The notes below the pieces were generated by a model, which did not search any database, had not been told where the DNA came from, and saw only the letters and a program-made list of their open reading frames with translations. From the NCBI RefSeq assembly GCF_003260995.1, contig NZ_CP030040.1, positions 804,578 through 868,577 of the forward strand: DNA of 64,000 nucleotides, given 5' to 3'. Positions 19,205 to 27,042 of this stretch are shown here, one piece after another. Position 1 is the first letter of the stretch. The number at the start of each line of letters is the position of its first letter. Made by a program: the position numbers and the translations under genes. The DNA comes from Acetobacterium sp. KB-1. GTDB lineage: Bacteria > Bacillota > Clostridia > Eubacteriales > Eubacteriaceae.

Positions 19205-19782
19205 TTCTTTTCGCCTTTTTGTGCCTGTAACAGTATCGTTTCGCTGATAACCCGGAGTGAGTAGCCTTTTTCCATACTCAGTGATCTGAGTTTTTTATAG
19301 GCGCTGTCCTCATCGAGGCCTCCGGATTGCATTAAAAATCCTTTTGCCTTCTCAATCATTTTGCGATCTTCCAGTCTTTTGGTAATGTCATTTAATTTTT
19401 GCTCATTTTTTTCGGACTCAAGTGATTTTGCATAGGCGATTTTTATTGTCGGCAGCAAACTCTTCTCATCGATCGGTTTGACAACATAACCAAATACGCC
19501 GCTTTTTTTAGCGCCCTCAATAAATATATCGTCGGAATATGCGGTCAGAAAAACGACGCACTTACACAGTTTATCTCTGCGAATTATCTTGGCAGCACTG
19601 ACGCCATCTAAATTAGGCATATTAATATCCATCAGCACCATATCCGGATGATAGCTTGTGCATAAATTGATGGCATCAAAACCATCCTTCCCTTCACCCA
19701 GAACTTCAAATCCGGCATCTTCAAGTATACACCGAATATCCATCCGGGTTACCGGTTCATCTTCGACAACGATAATTCTCAT
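19201..19782 (-). CDS. eutV: ANTAR response regulator EutV
   Basis: RNA-binding antitermination regulator of 193 aa. The receiver domain (about 1-120) has acidic pocket E7/D8, phospho-acceptor Asp52 in LMDINMPN, Thr in FLTAYS and Lys in VVKPID. The C-terminal ANTAR helix bundle (about 130-190) shows RKMIEKAKGFLMQS, DEDSAYKKLRSLSM and SLRVISETILL. I prefer the ATG at 19782, which has GAGG six bases upstream; a GTG at 19800 would add six residues. The gene overlaps nothing essential of eutP and couples to eutW. It should act on the four dual-hairpin leaders in this window by preventing termination. Confidence 0.95.
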   Translation of the reverse strand: MRIIVVEDEPVTRMDIRCILEDAGFEVLGEGKDGFDAINLCTSYHPDMVLMDINMPNLDGVSAAKIIRRDKLCKCVVFLTAYSDDIFIEGAKKSGVFGYVVKPIDEKSLLPTIKIAYAKSLESEKNEQKLNDITKRLEDRKMIEKAKGFLMQSGGLDEDSAYKKLRSLSMEKGYSLRVISETILLQAQKGEKK

Positions 19783-19790
19783 AACTAACC

Positions 19791-20225
19791 TCAACTCCAC
19801 TCAAGAAATTTTCTTAACTCTGCGATCTTCTTATTTTTCAATGATGAAATTTTAAATATTTCATTAACCCCCGATAACCTTAGTGAATCTTCTGCATAAC
19901 TGAAATCCTTTTCATCCAGCATCAGATCGATCTTGGTCACAATCCCAATGATTGGTTTAGTAAACATCCTTGCAAAACCCGGCGGAAACACATTGGACCG
20001 GCTTTTACAGTCCATTACCAGGGCCACCACATCTGCTTCCACAGATGTCACCTGCAACGCTGAATAGTAACCACGATTTTCCAGGTATTCTCCGGGTGTA
20101 TCGATGACATTTTTATGAAATTCAATAGCCTGGGTTTTGTCATAATCGATATCGAAAGACCCCATTCGTTGATACAAAGTTGTCTTACCGCTTCCTGATG
20201 GCCCGATAAACATAACTTTTTTCAT
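19791..20225 (-). CDS. eutP: EutP/PduV-type small GTPase-like protein
   Basis: P-loop protein of 144 aa. Walker A is GPSGSGKTT at about residues 8-16, the switch II-like DTPGEYLENRGYYSAL at about 42-57, and the specificity motif TKID at about 97-100. Family members accompany microcompartment operons; PduV is thought to link organelles to filaments and some EutP proteins have been reported to bind or use nucleotides as kinases. RBS GAGG. It lies between eutS and eutV, the normal place in Gram-positive eut operons. The final codons overlap the alternative GTG start of eutV. Confidence 0.9.
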   Translation of the reverse strand: MKKVMFIGPSGSGKTTLYQRMGSFDIDYDKTQAIEFHKNVIDTPGEYLENRGYYSALQVTSVEADVVALVMDCKSRSNVFPPGFARMFTKPIIGIVTKIDLMLDEKDFSYAEDSLRLSGVNEIFKISSLKNKKIAELRKFLEWS

Positions 20226-20235
20226 TGGCTCAACC

Positions 20236-20580
20236 TCAAGATCGTGTCACTGTTGGGATTGACATGCCCTGTAACAGAGACAATGTCTGAAGAACGCTTT
20301 CGACAGATGCTTCCACCGAACCGACATCGCCTTCAATCACCAGGGAACCATTAAAGCGATCGACATAGCCGATGGTAACATCACCTGATTTTACCGCAAC
20401 ATCCGCTGCGATGATGGCCGCCTCACTGGGTGTAATGGTCAGGATTCCAATCGAATTATGGTTCTCTTCCAGTCCTAATTTTTTATAGATGCTATTATCG
20501 GGATTTACAATAATATGCGCTAACGTAACCTGTTTTCCCGGAACGTATTCCTGGATCACTCTTTGGACATTCTCATTCAT
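20236..20580 (-). CDS. eutS: Shell protein EutS/PduU-type
   Basis: Circularly permuted single-BMC shell protein of 114 aa, near the usual length. The N-terminal segment [20 protein letters not shown] is the hallmark of EutS/PduU, which form a bent hexamer with a beta-barrel capping the pore. The core [22 protein letters not shown] and [17 protein letters not shown] follows. RBS AGGAGAG. It sits between a eutM copy and eutP. Homologues bend the shell and are non-essential in some hosts. Confidence 0.94.
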   Translation of the reverse strand: MNENVQRVIQEYVPGKQVTLAHIIVNPDNSIYKKLGLEENHNSIGILTITPSEAAIIAADVAVKSGDVTIGYVDRFNGSLVIEGDVGSVEASVESVLQTLSLLQGMSIPTVTRS

Positions 20581-20697
20581 TCTTGAACTCTCCTATGTTA
20601 GTTAAAGCGCTGATTATTTTATAATGATATTAAATAACTATTTAATTGTCAACACTTTAACTATAATTTCTATTCATTTCTTAATTTTTATTTCTCT

Positions 20698-20982
20698 TTA
20701 GTTGGCTTCTTGTAGTAAAATCATCGCCACATCTTCATGCGGTCTTGCAATAACATGTACCGAGATCAGCATGCCGACTCTTGAGGCTGCGGCTGCCCCG
20801 GCATCCGTTGCAGCTTTCACCGCACCCACATCGCCTCTGACCATTACGGTGACCAAACCACTGCCGATTTGCTCTTTTCCGATTAATCTGACATTTGCCG
20901 CTTTAACCATGGCGTCAGCAGCCTCAATCGCGCCTACCAAACCTTTTGTTTCAATCATTCCCAATGCATCTGTTGTACTCAT
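20698..20982 (-). CDS. eutM: Microcompartment hexameric shell protein EutM/PduA-type, copy 2
   Basis: Single BMC-domain protein of 94 aa, nearly the same as the copy at 10337-10630 across [20 protein letters not shown] and [19 protein letters not shown]. Differences cluster at the C-terminus ([13 protein letters not shown]). AGGAGG lies at good spacing. It is followed by eutS after about 115 bp that show no terminator. The two paralogues probably tile together as major shell hexamers. Confidence 0.96.
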   Translation of the reverse strand: MSTTDALGMIETKGLVGAIEAADAMVKAANVRLIGKEQIGSGLVTVMVRGDVGAVKAATDAGAAAASRVGMLISVHVIARPHEDVAMILLQEAN

Positions 20983-21142
20983 TTTTTCCTCCTGAATATT
21001 TTCTTATTTTTCAGAGTATTGACTCTTATTTCAATGAGAACCATTGACCCCGGATGCAACACATTTGTAACGACTGCACCTCTTCGTCATGATGTATCTG
21101 ACCAGATACAATAACTTTCATTTGAAATCTTTGCTGATAACC

Positions 21143-21652
21143 TTAATTCGATTGCTTATCTTCGCACAGATCCTGCCAATTAGCGGGATATGCTGCAAAG
21201 AAAAATTTACAATGATCCGGTGAACTGAATGTAACAGCCGTTTCCTTTGGAATGAAGATAACATCGCCGGCATGGCCGGTGAACTTTTTCCCGTCATATG
21301 TTATCTCCAATGTTCCTTCTACGATGTAATCCAACTCGTCATAACCTAAATACCAGTCAAAAGCGGACTCTTCAATTCTCAAAAAACCGGTTGCCATGTT
21401 TGGACATTCTTCGATGGTCAGTATTTCTTTAAAGGTAACCTTATCATCTGGATTTCCGGTATTGAAATTTTCAAAAACCACACTGTTGCCCCGGATCAGT
21501 CTGATTCTGTCAGGCTCAGTGGCCTTTTTTAATTGTTGCTCATCTGTTGTCAGTGACGTCATTACTTCATTCACAATCTGTGCTATCAGTTCCTCAGAAA
21601 TATTTAAATCCAAAACTCGATCCTTGATTATCTGTTCAATATTGTTATTCAT
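21143..21652 (-). CDS. eutQ: EutQ-like cupin protein
   Basis: Protein of 169 aa whose C-terminal half (about 75-160) is the EutQ cupin barrel: IEESAFDWYLGYDELDYIVE, GTLEITYDGKKFTGHAGDVI and FIPKETAVTFSSPDHCKFFF. EutQ is needed for anaerobic ethanolamine growth in Salmonella and was reported to have acetate kinase activity. The N-terminal helix (IEQIIKDRVLDLNISEELIA) is amphipathic, of the type that docks on shells. RBS AGAAGGA. It lies between pduT-like and eutM genes. The family call is safe; whether this one has kinase activity is not visible. Confidence 0.9.
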   Translation of the reverse strand: MNNNIEQIIKDRVLDLNISEELIAQIVNEVMTSLTTDEQQLKKATEPDRIRLIRGNSVVFENFNTGNPDDKVTFKEILTIEECPNMATGFLRIEESAFDWYLGYDELDYIVEGTLEITYDGKKFTGHAGDVIFIPKETAVTFSSPDHCKFFFAAYPANWQDLCEDKQSN

Positions 21653-21677
21653 TTTTATGTCCTTCTCTTTCTTTCAT

Positions 21678-22226
21678 TTATAATAAAGTATTTTTGAAGT
21701 CCTTATGCGGCGATGGTATGACCGTATAATAGACGATATTCCCACTTTCTTTGATCACTGCAACCCCGGATTCTATGGAGGCATCGACCTCTGAAACATC
21801 TCCGGTCATGACCAAATAGGATTTACCGCCGATGCCGGAACCCAGCCTTAATTCAACCAGCTGCACGCCTGATGCTTTCACACAGGTGTCTGCTGCCACA
21901 ATCAATGAGGCCATTGCCATACTTTCAATCACACCGATCGCGCCTATTTTCTCAACATTACTGGAACCGGTAATGGCCGGGAAAATTTGCTCATCGACGT
22001 TTGGAATCATCAAATCATCAATAATAAACTCGCCGCCTAAAAGCTTTGCTGCTTCTATTGAATTCTCCACTGAGCCGACGTCGCCATATATTAAGGTAAT
22101 ATATTTCCCCGGACAAGTTGCTGTTGAAAACATCAGCTGCACATTGGCAACTTTGAGCATATGATCTGCTACTTCAATGCCTTTTGCAATACTGTTAAGT
22201 TCGATAAACCCAATTGTATTTATCAT
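21678..22226 (-). CDS. pduT: PduT-type tandem-BMC shell protein with iron-sulfur cysteine
   Basis: Shell protein of 182 aa with two BMC domains (IGFIELNSIAKGIEVADHML; IGVIESMAMASLIVAADTC). The first domain has TCPGKYITLIYGDV around residue 38, matching the PduT pore loop whose cysteines from three subunits hold a [4Fe-4S] cluster in the trimer. This makes it a candidate electron conduit through the shell. It overlaps the stop of the pduS-like gene (ATGA), the partner flavoprotein. PduT is usual in propanediol organelles and less usual in eut loci. Confidence 0.92.
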   Translation of the reverse strand: MINTIGFIELNSIAKGIEVADHMLKVANVQLMFSTATCPGKYITLIYGDVGSVENSIEAAKLLGGEFIIDDLMIPNVDEQIFPAITGSSNVEKIGAIGVIESMAMASLIVAADTCVKASGVQLVELRLGSGIGGKSYLVMTGDVSEVDASIESGVAVIKESGNIVYYTVIPSPHKDFKNTLL

Positions 22227-23560
22227 ATCCTATCCTCTCGTGCTTCAATTGTAATGGATTCATTGGAAACTTCTGTAATCATTCCTGAAATACTGGCATG
22301 AATACACGCACCCATTTTTCCGTTTTCTATTTCGCCAATAAGCATCCCTTCATCGACCATCATCTCTTTTTCCACCACTGGTTTAGCCAATGTTCCGATA
22401 TGCTGTTTAAGGGGAATTACAACTTTTTTCACATTGTACGCAAAACTTTTTAATGGTGCACACCGATCATATTCTTTTAACCCAAGTCTTTCGATGAGTC
22501 GTTTAACCGGTATTTTCCGGTACTCTATCATTTCCGATATGGATTTTTGTTCTCCGCCTTTATCAATGCTTATCCCAGCCGCGATTAACTCCTTTTTAAT
22601 CATAATATTGACTTTTCTCGGCGACAATCCGTTTGGACAGGCATATAATTCACAGGCTCCACACTCGGAACAGCCCAATGCTGTTTTCATGCCTAAAAAA
22701 TCTGATAAACCATAGTTTGCAATGCGCATGACTAAATGGGGTTTGACATTATGACCAAGTAAATCCCGGGGACATAGGTCAGTACACTTTTGGCATTGTA
22801 TGCAGGCAATCTTTGATTGTTTTAATACCTGCTCATTCCCTTTTGTTTTATTTTCAATCAATGAAGAATTCTGATCTAAGAGTATAATTGCCTTTGTGGT
22901 TTTCGTAATTGGCAATTCAAAATCGAAGATTATCTTTCCCATCATTGGACCGCCGTCAATACCAACTTTTCCAGTCAAGGTTTCTATTCCGCATAACGCC
23001 AAGGCTTCTTTATAACTCATACCAATTGGAAGGCAAAAGGTTGCGGGGGTTTTTACATCGCCGGTAATCGTTACATAAGTGGTTGTCACCGTTTTTCCCC
23101 TGGCAGCATTGTACACATTTAAAATCGTTTCCACATTACATACGATGCAGCCAACATTCAAAGGAATTCCACCTTTTGGTACCACTCTTTTCAAAACTTC
23201 ATAGACGGTTATTTGTTCATCACCCGCCGGATAAAAATCTTCAAGCAGGAAAAGCTCAATATTTTCCGAATCCTTCAATTGTTCTTTTAAACAATCGATT
23301 ACTTCTGTATGTTTCGCTTTAATTGCAACATAACCCTTTTTAGCCCCGGTTTCCTGGATAATACCGGTTAAACCTTCTAATATATCGTTGGTATGGTGAA
23401 GCAATAATTCCTGATCAACCCGTATCAAGGGTTCGCACTCTGCGGCATTAACGATTATATATTCGGCTTTTGCTGCCAATTTCACATATGTTGGAAAACC
23501 AGCACCTCCGGCCCCGACAACACCTGCTTCCATGATTCTGTTTGTAAATTCACTATTCAT
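22223..23560 (-). CDS. pduS: PduS-like iron-sulfur flavoprotein (cobalamin reductase / NADH dehydrogenase)
   Basis: RnfC-like protein of 445 aa from the ATG at 23560, chosen because GAGGGGG stands just before it. The N-terminal glycine-rich nucleotide/flavin segment VGAGGAGFPTYVKLAA and NAAECEP match RnfC/PduS. A SLBB domain follows. Two ferredoxin-type [4Fe-4S] motifs stand at about residues 250-300, CIQCQKCTDLCPRD and CSECGACELYACPNG. A C-terminal barrel-sandwich segment has EKEMMVDEGMLIGEIENG. PduS reduces corrinoid in propanediol organelles and interacts with PduT. Here it may reactivate cobalamin for EutT/EutBC or oxidise NADH made by EutE. It overlaps eutN by eight bases. Confidence 0.92.
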   Translation of the reverse strand: MNSEFTNRIMEAGVVGAGGAGFPTYVKLAAKAEYIIVNAAECEPLIRVDQELLLHHTNDILEGLTGIIQETGAKKGYVAIKAKHTEVIDCLKEQLKDSENIELFLLEDFYPAGDEQITVYEVLKRVVPKGGIPLNVGCIVCNVETILNVYNAARGKTVTTTYVTITGDVKTPATFCLPIGMSYKEALALCGIETLTGKVGIDGGPMMGKIIFDFELPITKTTKAIILLDQNSSLIENKTKGNEQVLKQSKIACIQCQKCTDLCPRDLLGHNVKPHLVMRIANYGLSDFLGMKTALGCSECGACELYACPNGLSPRKVNIMIKKELIAAGISIDKGGEQKSISEMIEYRKIPVKRLIERLGLKEYDRCAPLKSFAYNVKKVVIPLKQHIGTLAKPVVEKEMMVDEGMLIGEIENGKMGACIHASISGMITEVSNESITIEAREDRI

Positions 23561-23840
23561 GTATATCCCCCTCATCTTCATTTTTTTCATCGATAATACC
23601 GATAATGATGCAGTCAACCGGTGCGTTTTCTAATCCTTCTGACCTTCTTGCCGCACTTCCATTCGTGAGTAATACCAGTTCGCCGATTCCGGCTCCGATT
23701 AAATCCGTAGCAACGATAATCTCACCATTTTCAGATTCTTTTTCGCGGTTCAATAGTTTCACTCTCAGGAGTTTTAATCCCCTTAACTCATCTTCTTTTC
23801 TTGTGCACCAGATACTGTCTATAACCCGTCCAATCTTCAT
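23553..23840 (-). CDS. eutN: Pentameric vertex shell protein EutN
   Basis: BMC-P (EutN/CcmL) protein of 95 aa that closes shell vertices as a pentamer. Landmarks are MKIGRVIDSIWCTRK, LLRVKLL, IIVATDLIGAGIGELVLLTN, GSAARRSE and PVDCIIIGIID, all typical of the fold. RBS GAGGGTG lies about 11 bases upstream, slightly long. The gene abuts the upstream BMC gene and overlaps the pduS-like start. One pentamer gene in the locus is sufficient for a closed shell. Confidence 0.96.
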   Translation of the reverse strand: MKIGRVIDSIWCTRKEDELRGLKLLRVKLLNREKESENGEIIVATDLIGAGIGELVLLTNGSAARRSEGLENAPVDCIIIGIIDEKNEDEGDIHE

Positions 23841-24143
23841 TTACTGCGACACCCTCTCTTTAAACTCTTTAGCGATATTATTCAGGGCTTCCTTTACTGA
23901 TGCAACATCACCCAGTACAGCAATCATGGTAAAATGCTGGGGACATATACCTTTTATCTCAACAACATCGACAGCTGCTGTTTTTTCAGCAATATCAGTT
24001 GCCACAAACATTTCCACGAGTTTTCCCTGTACTAATCCAACGGTATCAAATTTCTCACTCTCCAGGAAATCTTTTGAAAACAAACGACTTCTCATCATTT
24101 TAATCACCCCGTCAGAAGGCGATTTAATTATTTCAATATCCAT
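23841..24143 (-). CDS. Divergent BMC-domain protein
   Basis: Small protein of 100 aa (ATG at 24143 with AAAGGATG upstream). The C-terminal two thirds resembles a BMC fold: DTVGLVQGKLVEMFVATDIA, EKTAAVDVVEIKG, CPQHFTMIAVLGDVASVKEA. The N-terminal third is an extra segment (IIKSPSDGVIKMMRSR). It keeps the GDVASVKEA strand-helix of shell proteins but lacks the usual KIGSG pore loop, which reads GICPQHF. It lies between eutJ and eutN with a short overlap of eutJ. It could be a minor shell tile or internal scaffold. Function unassigned. Confidence 0.8.
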   Translation of the reverse strand: MDIEIIKSPSDGVIKMMRSRLFSKDFLESEKFDTVGLVQGKLVEMFVATDIAEKTAAVDVVEIKGICPQHFTMIAVLGDVASVKEALNNIAKEFKERVSQ

Positions 24144-24984
24144 ATTTTTTACATCCTTTAGCCGGCACACAATTCATGGCAATACCAATTGGCGTTACAA
24201 AATGCGGGTTTTTCGGTTTGTATGTTTTAATGTTTAGATCCTTTTCGATGACCTTTTCAATATTTAAAAGACAGCTTGTTCCCCCTACCAGATATATTCC
24301 ATCAATACTATATTCATTAATATGCTTTTTGATAATTGAAGCTATTTTCTGGGCCACCGGTCTTAGCAATCCGGAAATTTCTTCTTGTTTATCCGGATCC
24401 TGTTTTACAATTTCTGCTTCATCAAATGAAATTTTATAAGCTCCAGCAATCACTAATGTGCATTGCGTTCCTCCGGTTGCCTCATCAGCAACTGCTACAA
24501 TTTTTCCTTCTTCTATAATAGCCAGGCCGGTTGTTCCGCCGCCGATATCCACAACAACACCATTCTTGATACCAAGAACGGCATTGGCTGCAGTCGGTTC
24601 ATCAACAACATTGATCACATCAAACCCTGCTCCTTCGACAACATTTTTAATATACTTTGTATCGTTAATTGTTGTACCCGGAGGTATTGCCACCGCTGCA
24701 TCTTTTAATTCACAGCCGATTTTATCTTCAATTTCTATTTTCAATTGTTTAACAATTTTTAATGCTCCCATATAATCAACAAGCAAACCATCTTTAACCA
24801 CTTGCGCAAATCGATACGCACCAGCAATTGGGTTCTTATTCTCATCCAATACACAGATGACAATATAAGCGGTTCCGAGATCAACCCCTACCATCAATCG
24901 CTCTTTATTTTTAGGTGTGATTGAATGGCTAAGTATATTTATAAAATCGAATGTAATCTTGTCTGATTCTTTAAATAAATCCAT
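24133..24984 (-). CDS. eutJ: EutJ, Hsp70-like chaperone of the ethanolamine locus
   Basis: ATPase of 283 aa with actin/Hsp70 fold. Phosphate-1 motif VGVDLGTAYIVICVLDE is at about 32-48, the connect and phosphate-2 segment NGVVVDIGGGTTGLAII at about 138-154, VVDEPTAANAVLG at about 124-136, and the adenosine motif IYLVGGTSCLLNIEKVI near 230. EutJ is assumed to help fold or assemble eut enzymes; direct proof is limited. RBS AAAGGAA. It is the first structural gene after the antiterminator at 25106-25194 and starts the long block down to eutW. Confidence 0.94.
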   Translation of the reverse strand: MDLFKESDKITFDFINILSHSITPKNKERLMVGVDLGTAYIVICVLDENKNPIAGAYRFAQVVKDGLLVDYMGALKIVKQLKIEIEDKIGCELKDAAVAIPPGTTINDTKYIKNVVEGAGFDVINVVDEPTAANAVLGIKNGVVVDIGGGTTGLAIIEEGKIVAVADEATGGTQCTLVIAGAYKISFDEAEIVKQDPDKQEEISGLLRPVAQKIASIIKKHINEYSIDGIYLVGGTSCLLNIEKVIEKDLNIKTYKPKNPHFVTPIGIAMNCVPAKGCKKYGY

Positions 24985-25105
24985 TTCCTTTCGCCCTCAT
25001 TTCTTATCCACAAGACTCATCCTAACTTTTTCAAAGTCTTGAAAAACTATTTATTGCACATTTTATGTTTCATTTTCGTATGTTTTGCAACCCTTTACAA
25101 TAAAA

Positions 25106-25194
25106 AACAAAAAACTTCCATGTCATTACCCCTTTTACTGGATAATCACATGGAAGCTTCGTCGCTTTTATACAAATACTCCGTTGCATTTGTA
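25106..25194 (-). promoter_or_regulatory. EutV (ANTAR) antiterminator with overlapping terminator before eutJ
   Basis: P1 (25171-25194) is TACAAATGC-AACGGA-GTATTTGTA, a nine-pair stem with loop bases A1 and G4. P2 (25154-25167) is AAGC-GACGAA-GCTT. The terminator (25115-25156) pairs CTTCCATGT with ACATGGAAG and ends in a U-rich tract. P2 and terminator share sequence. This is the clearest EutV-type leader in the window and should gate the eutJ-to-eutW transcript. Confidence 0.88.
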
Positions 25195-25212
25195 CTATTA
25201 AATTGTAAATTC

Positions 25213-25241
25213 ATTATCTCAAATTTATTTAATAATGTCAA
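25213..25241 (-). promoter_or_regulatory. Promoter for the eutJ operon
   Basis: Minus-strand -35 TTGACA (25236-25241) and -10 GATAAT (25213-25218) with 17-bp spacing, a near-consensus vegetative promoter. Expected initiation lies a few bases before the P1 hairpin, so the transcript would begin almost at the antiterminator. Confidence 0.75.
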
Positions 25242-25354
25242 CCTGCTTTATTTTTAATTAACTATTTTTCCATCTCACTTTAACCTGTGTGCAATTATTA
25301 CTTCAATGGAAACCGCGTAAACTGCAGTTCAGCTGTGGTAAAACACGAGGTAAT

Positions 25355-25510
25355 TCAGGCTGTTTTTAATTCTTCGTAGATTTCTTCGGCACGTTTATAA
25401 TTATATGTTTCGCAATCAAAAATATCTTGTTTAAACTCAAGTGCCATAAAATAACCATCAGGTACATCAAATGATATTTTGATATCTTTGTTTTCCAATA
25501 AACTTCTCAT
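25355..25510 (-). CDS. 51-aa small protein under its own eut-type leader
   Basis: ATG at 25510 with AAGAGGAG a few bases upstream; stop TGA at 25355-25357. The 51-aa product starts MRSLLENKDIKISFDVPDGY and ends YKRAEEIYEELKTA. It looks like two short beta strands followed by an acidic C-terminal helix, with one cysteine (residue 33) and no membrane segment. I do not recognise a family. It has its own promoter and EutV-type antiterminator (25557-25689), nearly identical to those of the eutJ operon, so it should be switched on with the ethanolamine genes. It might be a cargo, adaptor or regulatory peptide. A good RBS, clean frame and dedicated control argue for a real gene. Confidence 0.65.
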   Translation of the reverse strand: MRSLLENKDIKISFDVPDGYFMALEFKQDIFDCETYNYKRAEEIYEELKTA

Positions 25511-25556
25511 TTCATTCTCCTCTTGAATTCATATTTTGTAACTTTTACAATAAAAA

Positions 25557-25642
25557 GCAAAAACTTCCATATCATTACCCTTTTACTGGCTAATCATATG
25601 GAAGCTCCGTCGCTTTTATACAAATACTTCGTTGCATTTGTA
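25557..25642 (-). promoter_or_regulatory. EutV (ANTAR) antiterminator with overlapping terminator before the 51-aa gene
   Basis: P1 (25619-25642) is TACAAATGC-AACGAA-GTATTTGTA. P2 (25602-25615) is AAGC-GACGGA-GCTT. The terminator (25564-25604) pairs CTTCCATAT with ATATGGAAG, then a U-rich run. Compared with the eutJ leader, the terminator stem has a compensatory change (G-C to A-U type) that keeps pairing, which indicates selection on the structure. Confidence 0.85.
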
Positions 25643-25660
25643 CTATTAAATTATTGATTT

Positions 25661-25689
25661 ATTATCTCAAATAAATTTAATAATGTCAA
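25661..25689 (-). promoter_or_regulatory. Promoter for the 51-aa gene
   Basis: TTGACA (25684-25689) and GATAAT (25661-25666) with 17-bp spacing on the minus strand, the same as the eutJ promoter, as part of the duplicated ~160-bp promoter-leader module. Confidence 0.75.
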
Positions 25690-25733
25690 CCTGCTTTATT
25701 TAATTTATTTTAAAATTATAAACCACCCTGGCT

Positions 25734-27042
25734 TTATTGGTTTCTGCTGCATTTTTTAGCTTTAGCAAATATTTTATCTAATTGCTCTTGTGCATGATTT
25801 TTTGTTTCCCATCCAAATGATACCCGATAAGGCGATTCCATCTAATGTCGTTTTAGCGATAGCGTCTTCAGCGCCGAAAGATAAGAATATTTTCCACTAG
25901 AAATTAACGATAAAACGAAAATACAATAAATCCTGGATTCCCGAAATTTATAACGATGGCGGATCAACCCCCAGGGCCTCATAAAGATCCTTTTGCTTTT
26001 CAGTGATTTCACTAAGTACTCGACCATGCAAGGATGCACTTTTCTATTTGCAAAAAGACTTTTTCTTTCAAATCGAACTGAAAAAGAGCGCGCACCTCAA
26101 TTTCACAACTTTCTTTTTCATAGATCGGATAATTCAAATTATAAATGAACCGTTCTGTTTTCATTAGCATCACCTCATGGTTTATTTGATGTTTCCGATT
26201 CCGTATTTTGTCCCCACTTCCACCACTTTCGTCAAGTTAAGTGTGCTTGGCAGCGAAAAGAAATTCACCGCCCTAAACTACCACCCCCAGAATCTTAAGT
26301 TGGGCATTGATTTCTTTTTCCAACGCCGCAATTTCCTCATTGTCCTGGGCCAGCAAGCGATTGACTGCATCGAGATCACAGGGATCCATCCCCCAAACGG
26401 TTCTGGAGCAGGCGATCCTGTTGCGCCGGGAAGTTCAGCGGCGGTCTGGCCCGACTAGTCGACAAGTTTTGTACCCAATGCCTGATTTTCGGTGACCAGC
26501 AGGAAAAACGTTTGATTGATGATCACATGGTGAAACTGATCATTCAATCCGAGTTGTCCTAGAATGGCCGAGTGAAACATTGTTGAGTATTGCCGATGAG
26601 GTATCGCTTTAAAGGATTCCATCTAAAAAATAAACTGAGCAAGAGCAATCTGCTAAGTTCTTTCTCCGTTAAAACACTGTCGATTATTTTTGACACCATG
26701 TCCAACAATTTGGGGACAACATATGCCATCAGTTTCTGGACAGAATAGGTTAGTAGCAACAAACAGCCTCGCAAATCTGGATTACAGTAATCAAGAAAAC
26801 AATGTTCGGTTGATGATAATCAAGTCAGTATAGCTTACAACTATACCAACAATGACGGTAAAACGGCCTTTGCTAAGTGTTCGTCTAATTCTTTTTTAGT
26901 GGAGGCAATCCGTACCAGTTCAAGGTGCCAATTAAATTAGAAATTATCGGCATCTAAAAAAGTGGTTTTCTGAAAGAATAAAGCAACTTTGACTTTTTTT
27001 TCAATAACTTCTACCATTTTTTCTTACTAGGTATATTAAATT
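25734..27042. other. Gene-poor, decayed segment
   Basis: About 1.3 kb without a convincing intact gene. Minus-strand scraps are visible: a 35-aa frame at 25734-25841 (MESPYRVSFGWETKNHAQEQ...), the frameshifted small gene at 25948-26164, and a coiled-coil fragment near 26281-26400 (DLDAVNRLLAQDNEEIAALE...). Each is cut by stops or frameshifts, so this looks like an eroded insertion or horizontally acquired remnant. From 26560 to 27042 I see nothing recognisable. Confidence 0.55.
25948..26164 (-). pseudogene. Small frameshifted gene of unknown family
   Basis: A good ribosome site (GAGGTG) precedes ATG at 26164. The frame starts MKTERFIYNLNYPIYEKESC and runs 50 codons to a stop at 26012-26014. 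A second frame overlapping its end continues HGRVLSEITEKQKDLYEALG and stops at 25948-25950. One single-base change near 26025 would join them to a protein of about 72 aa. The family is not recognised; the C-terminal phrase reminded me of transposase tails, but not strongly enough to call. Confidence 0.4.

Noticed and set aside
26454-26463. Overlapping SpeI/SalI-like ACTAGTCGAC suggesting a cloning linker
   Set aside because: A ten-base match is expected by chance in a window of this size now and then, and the surrounding DNA is not vector-like.
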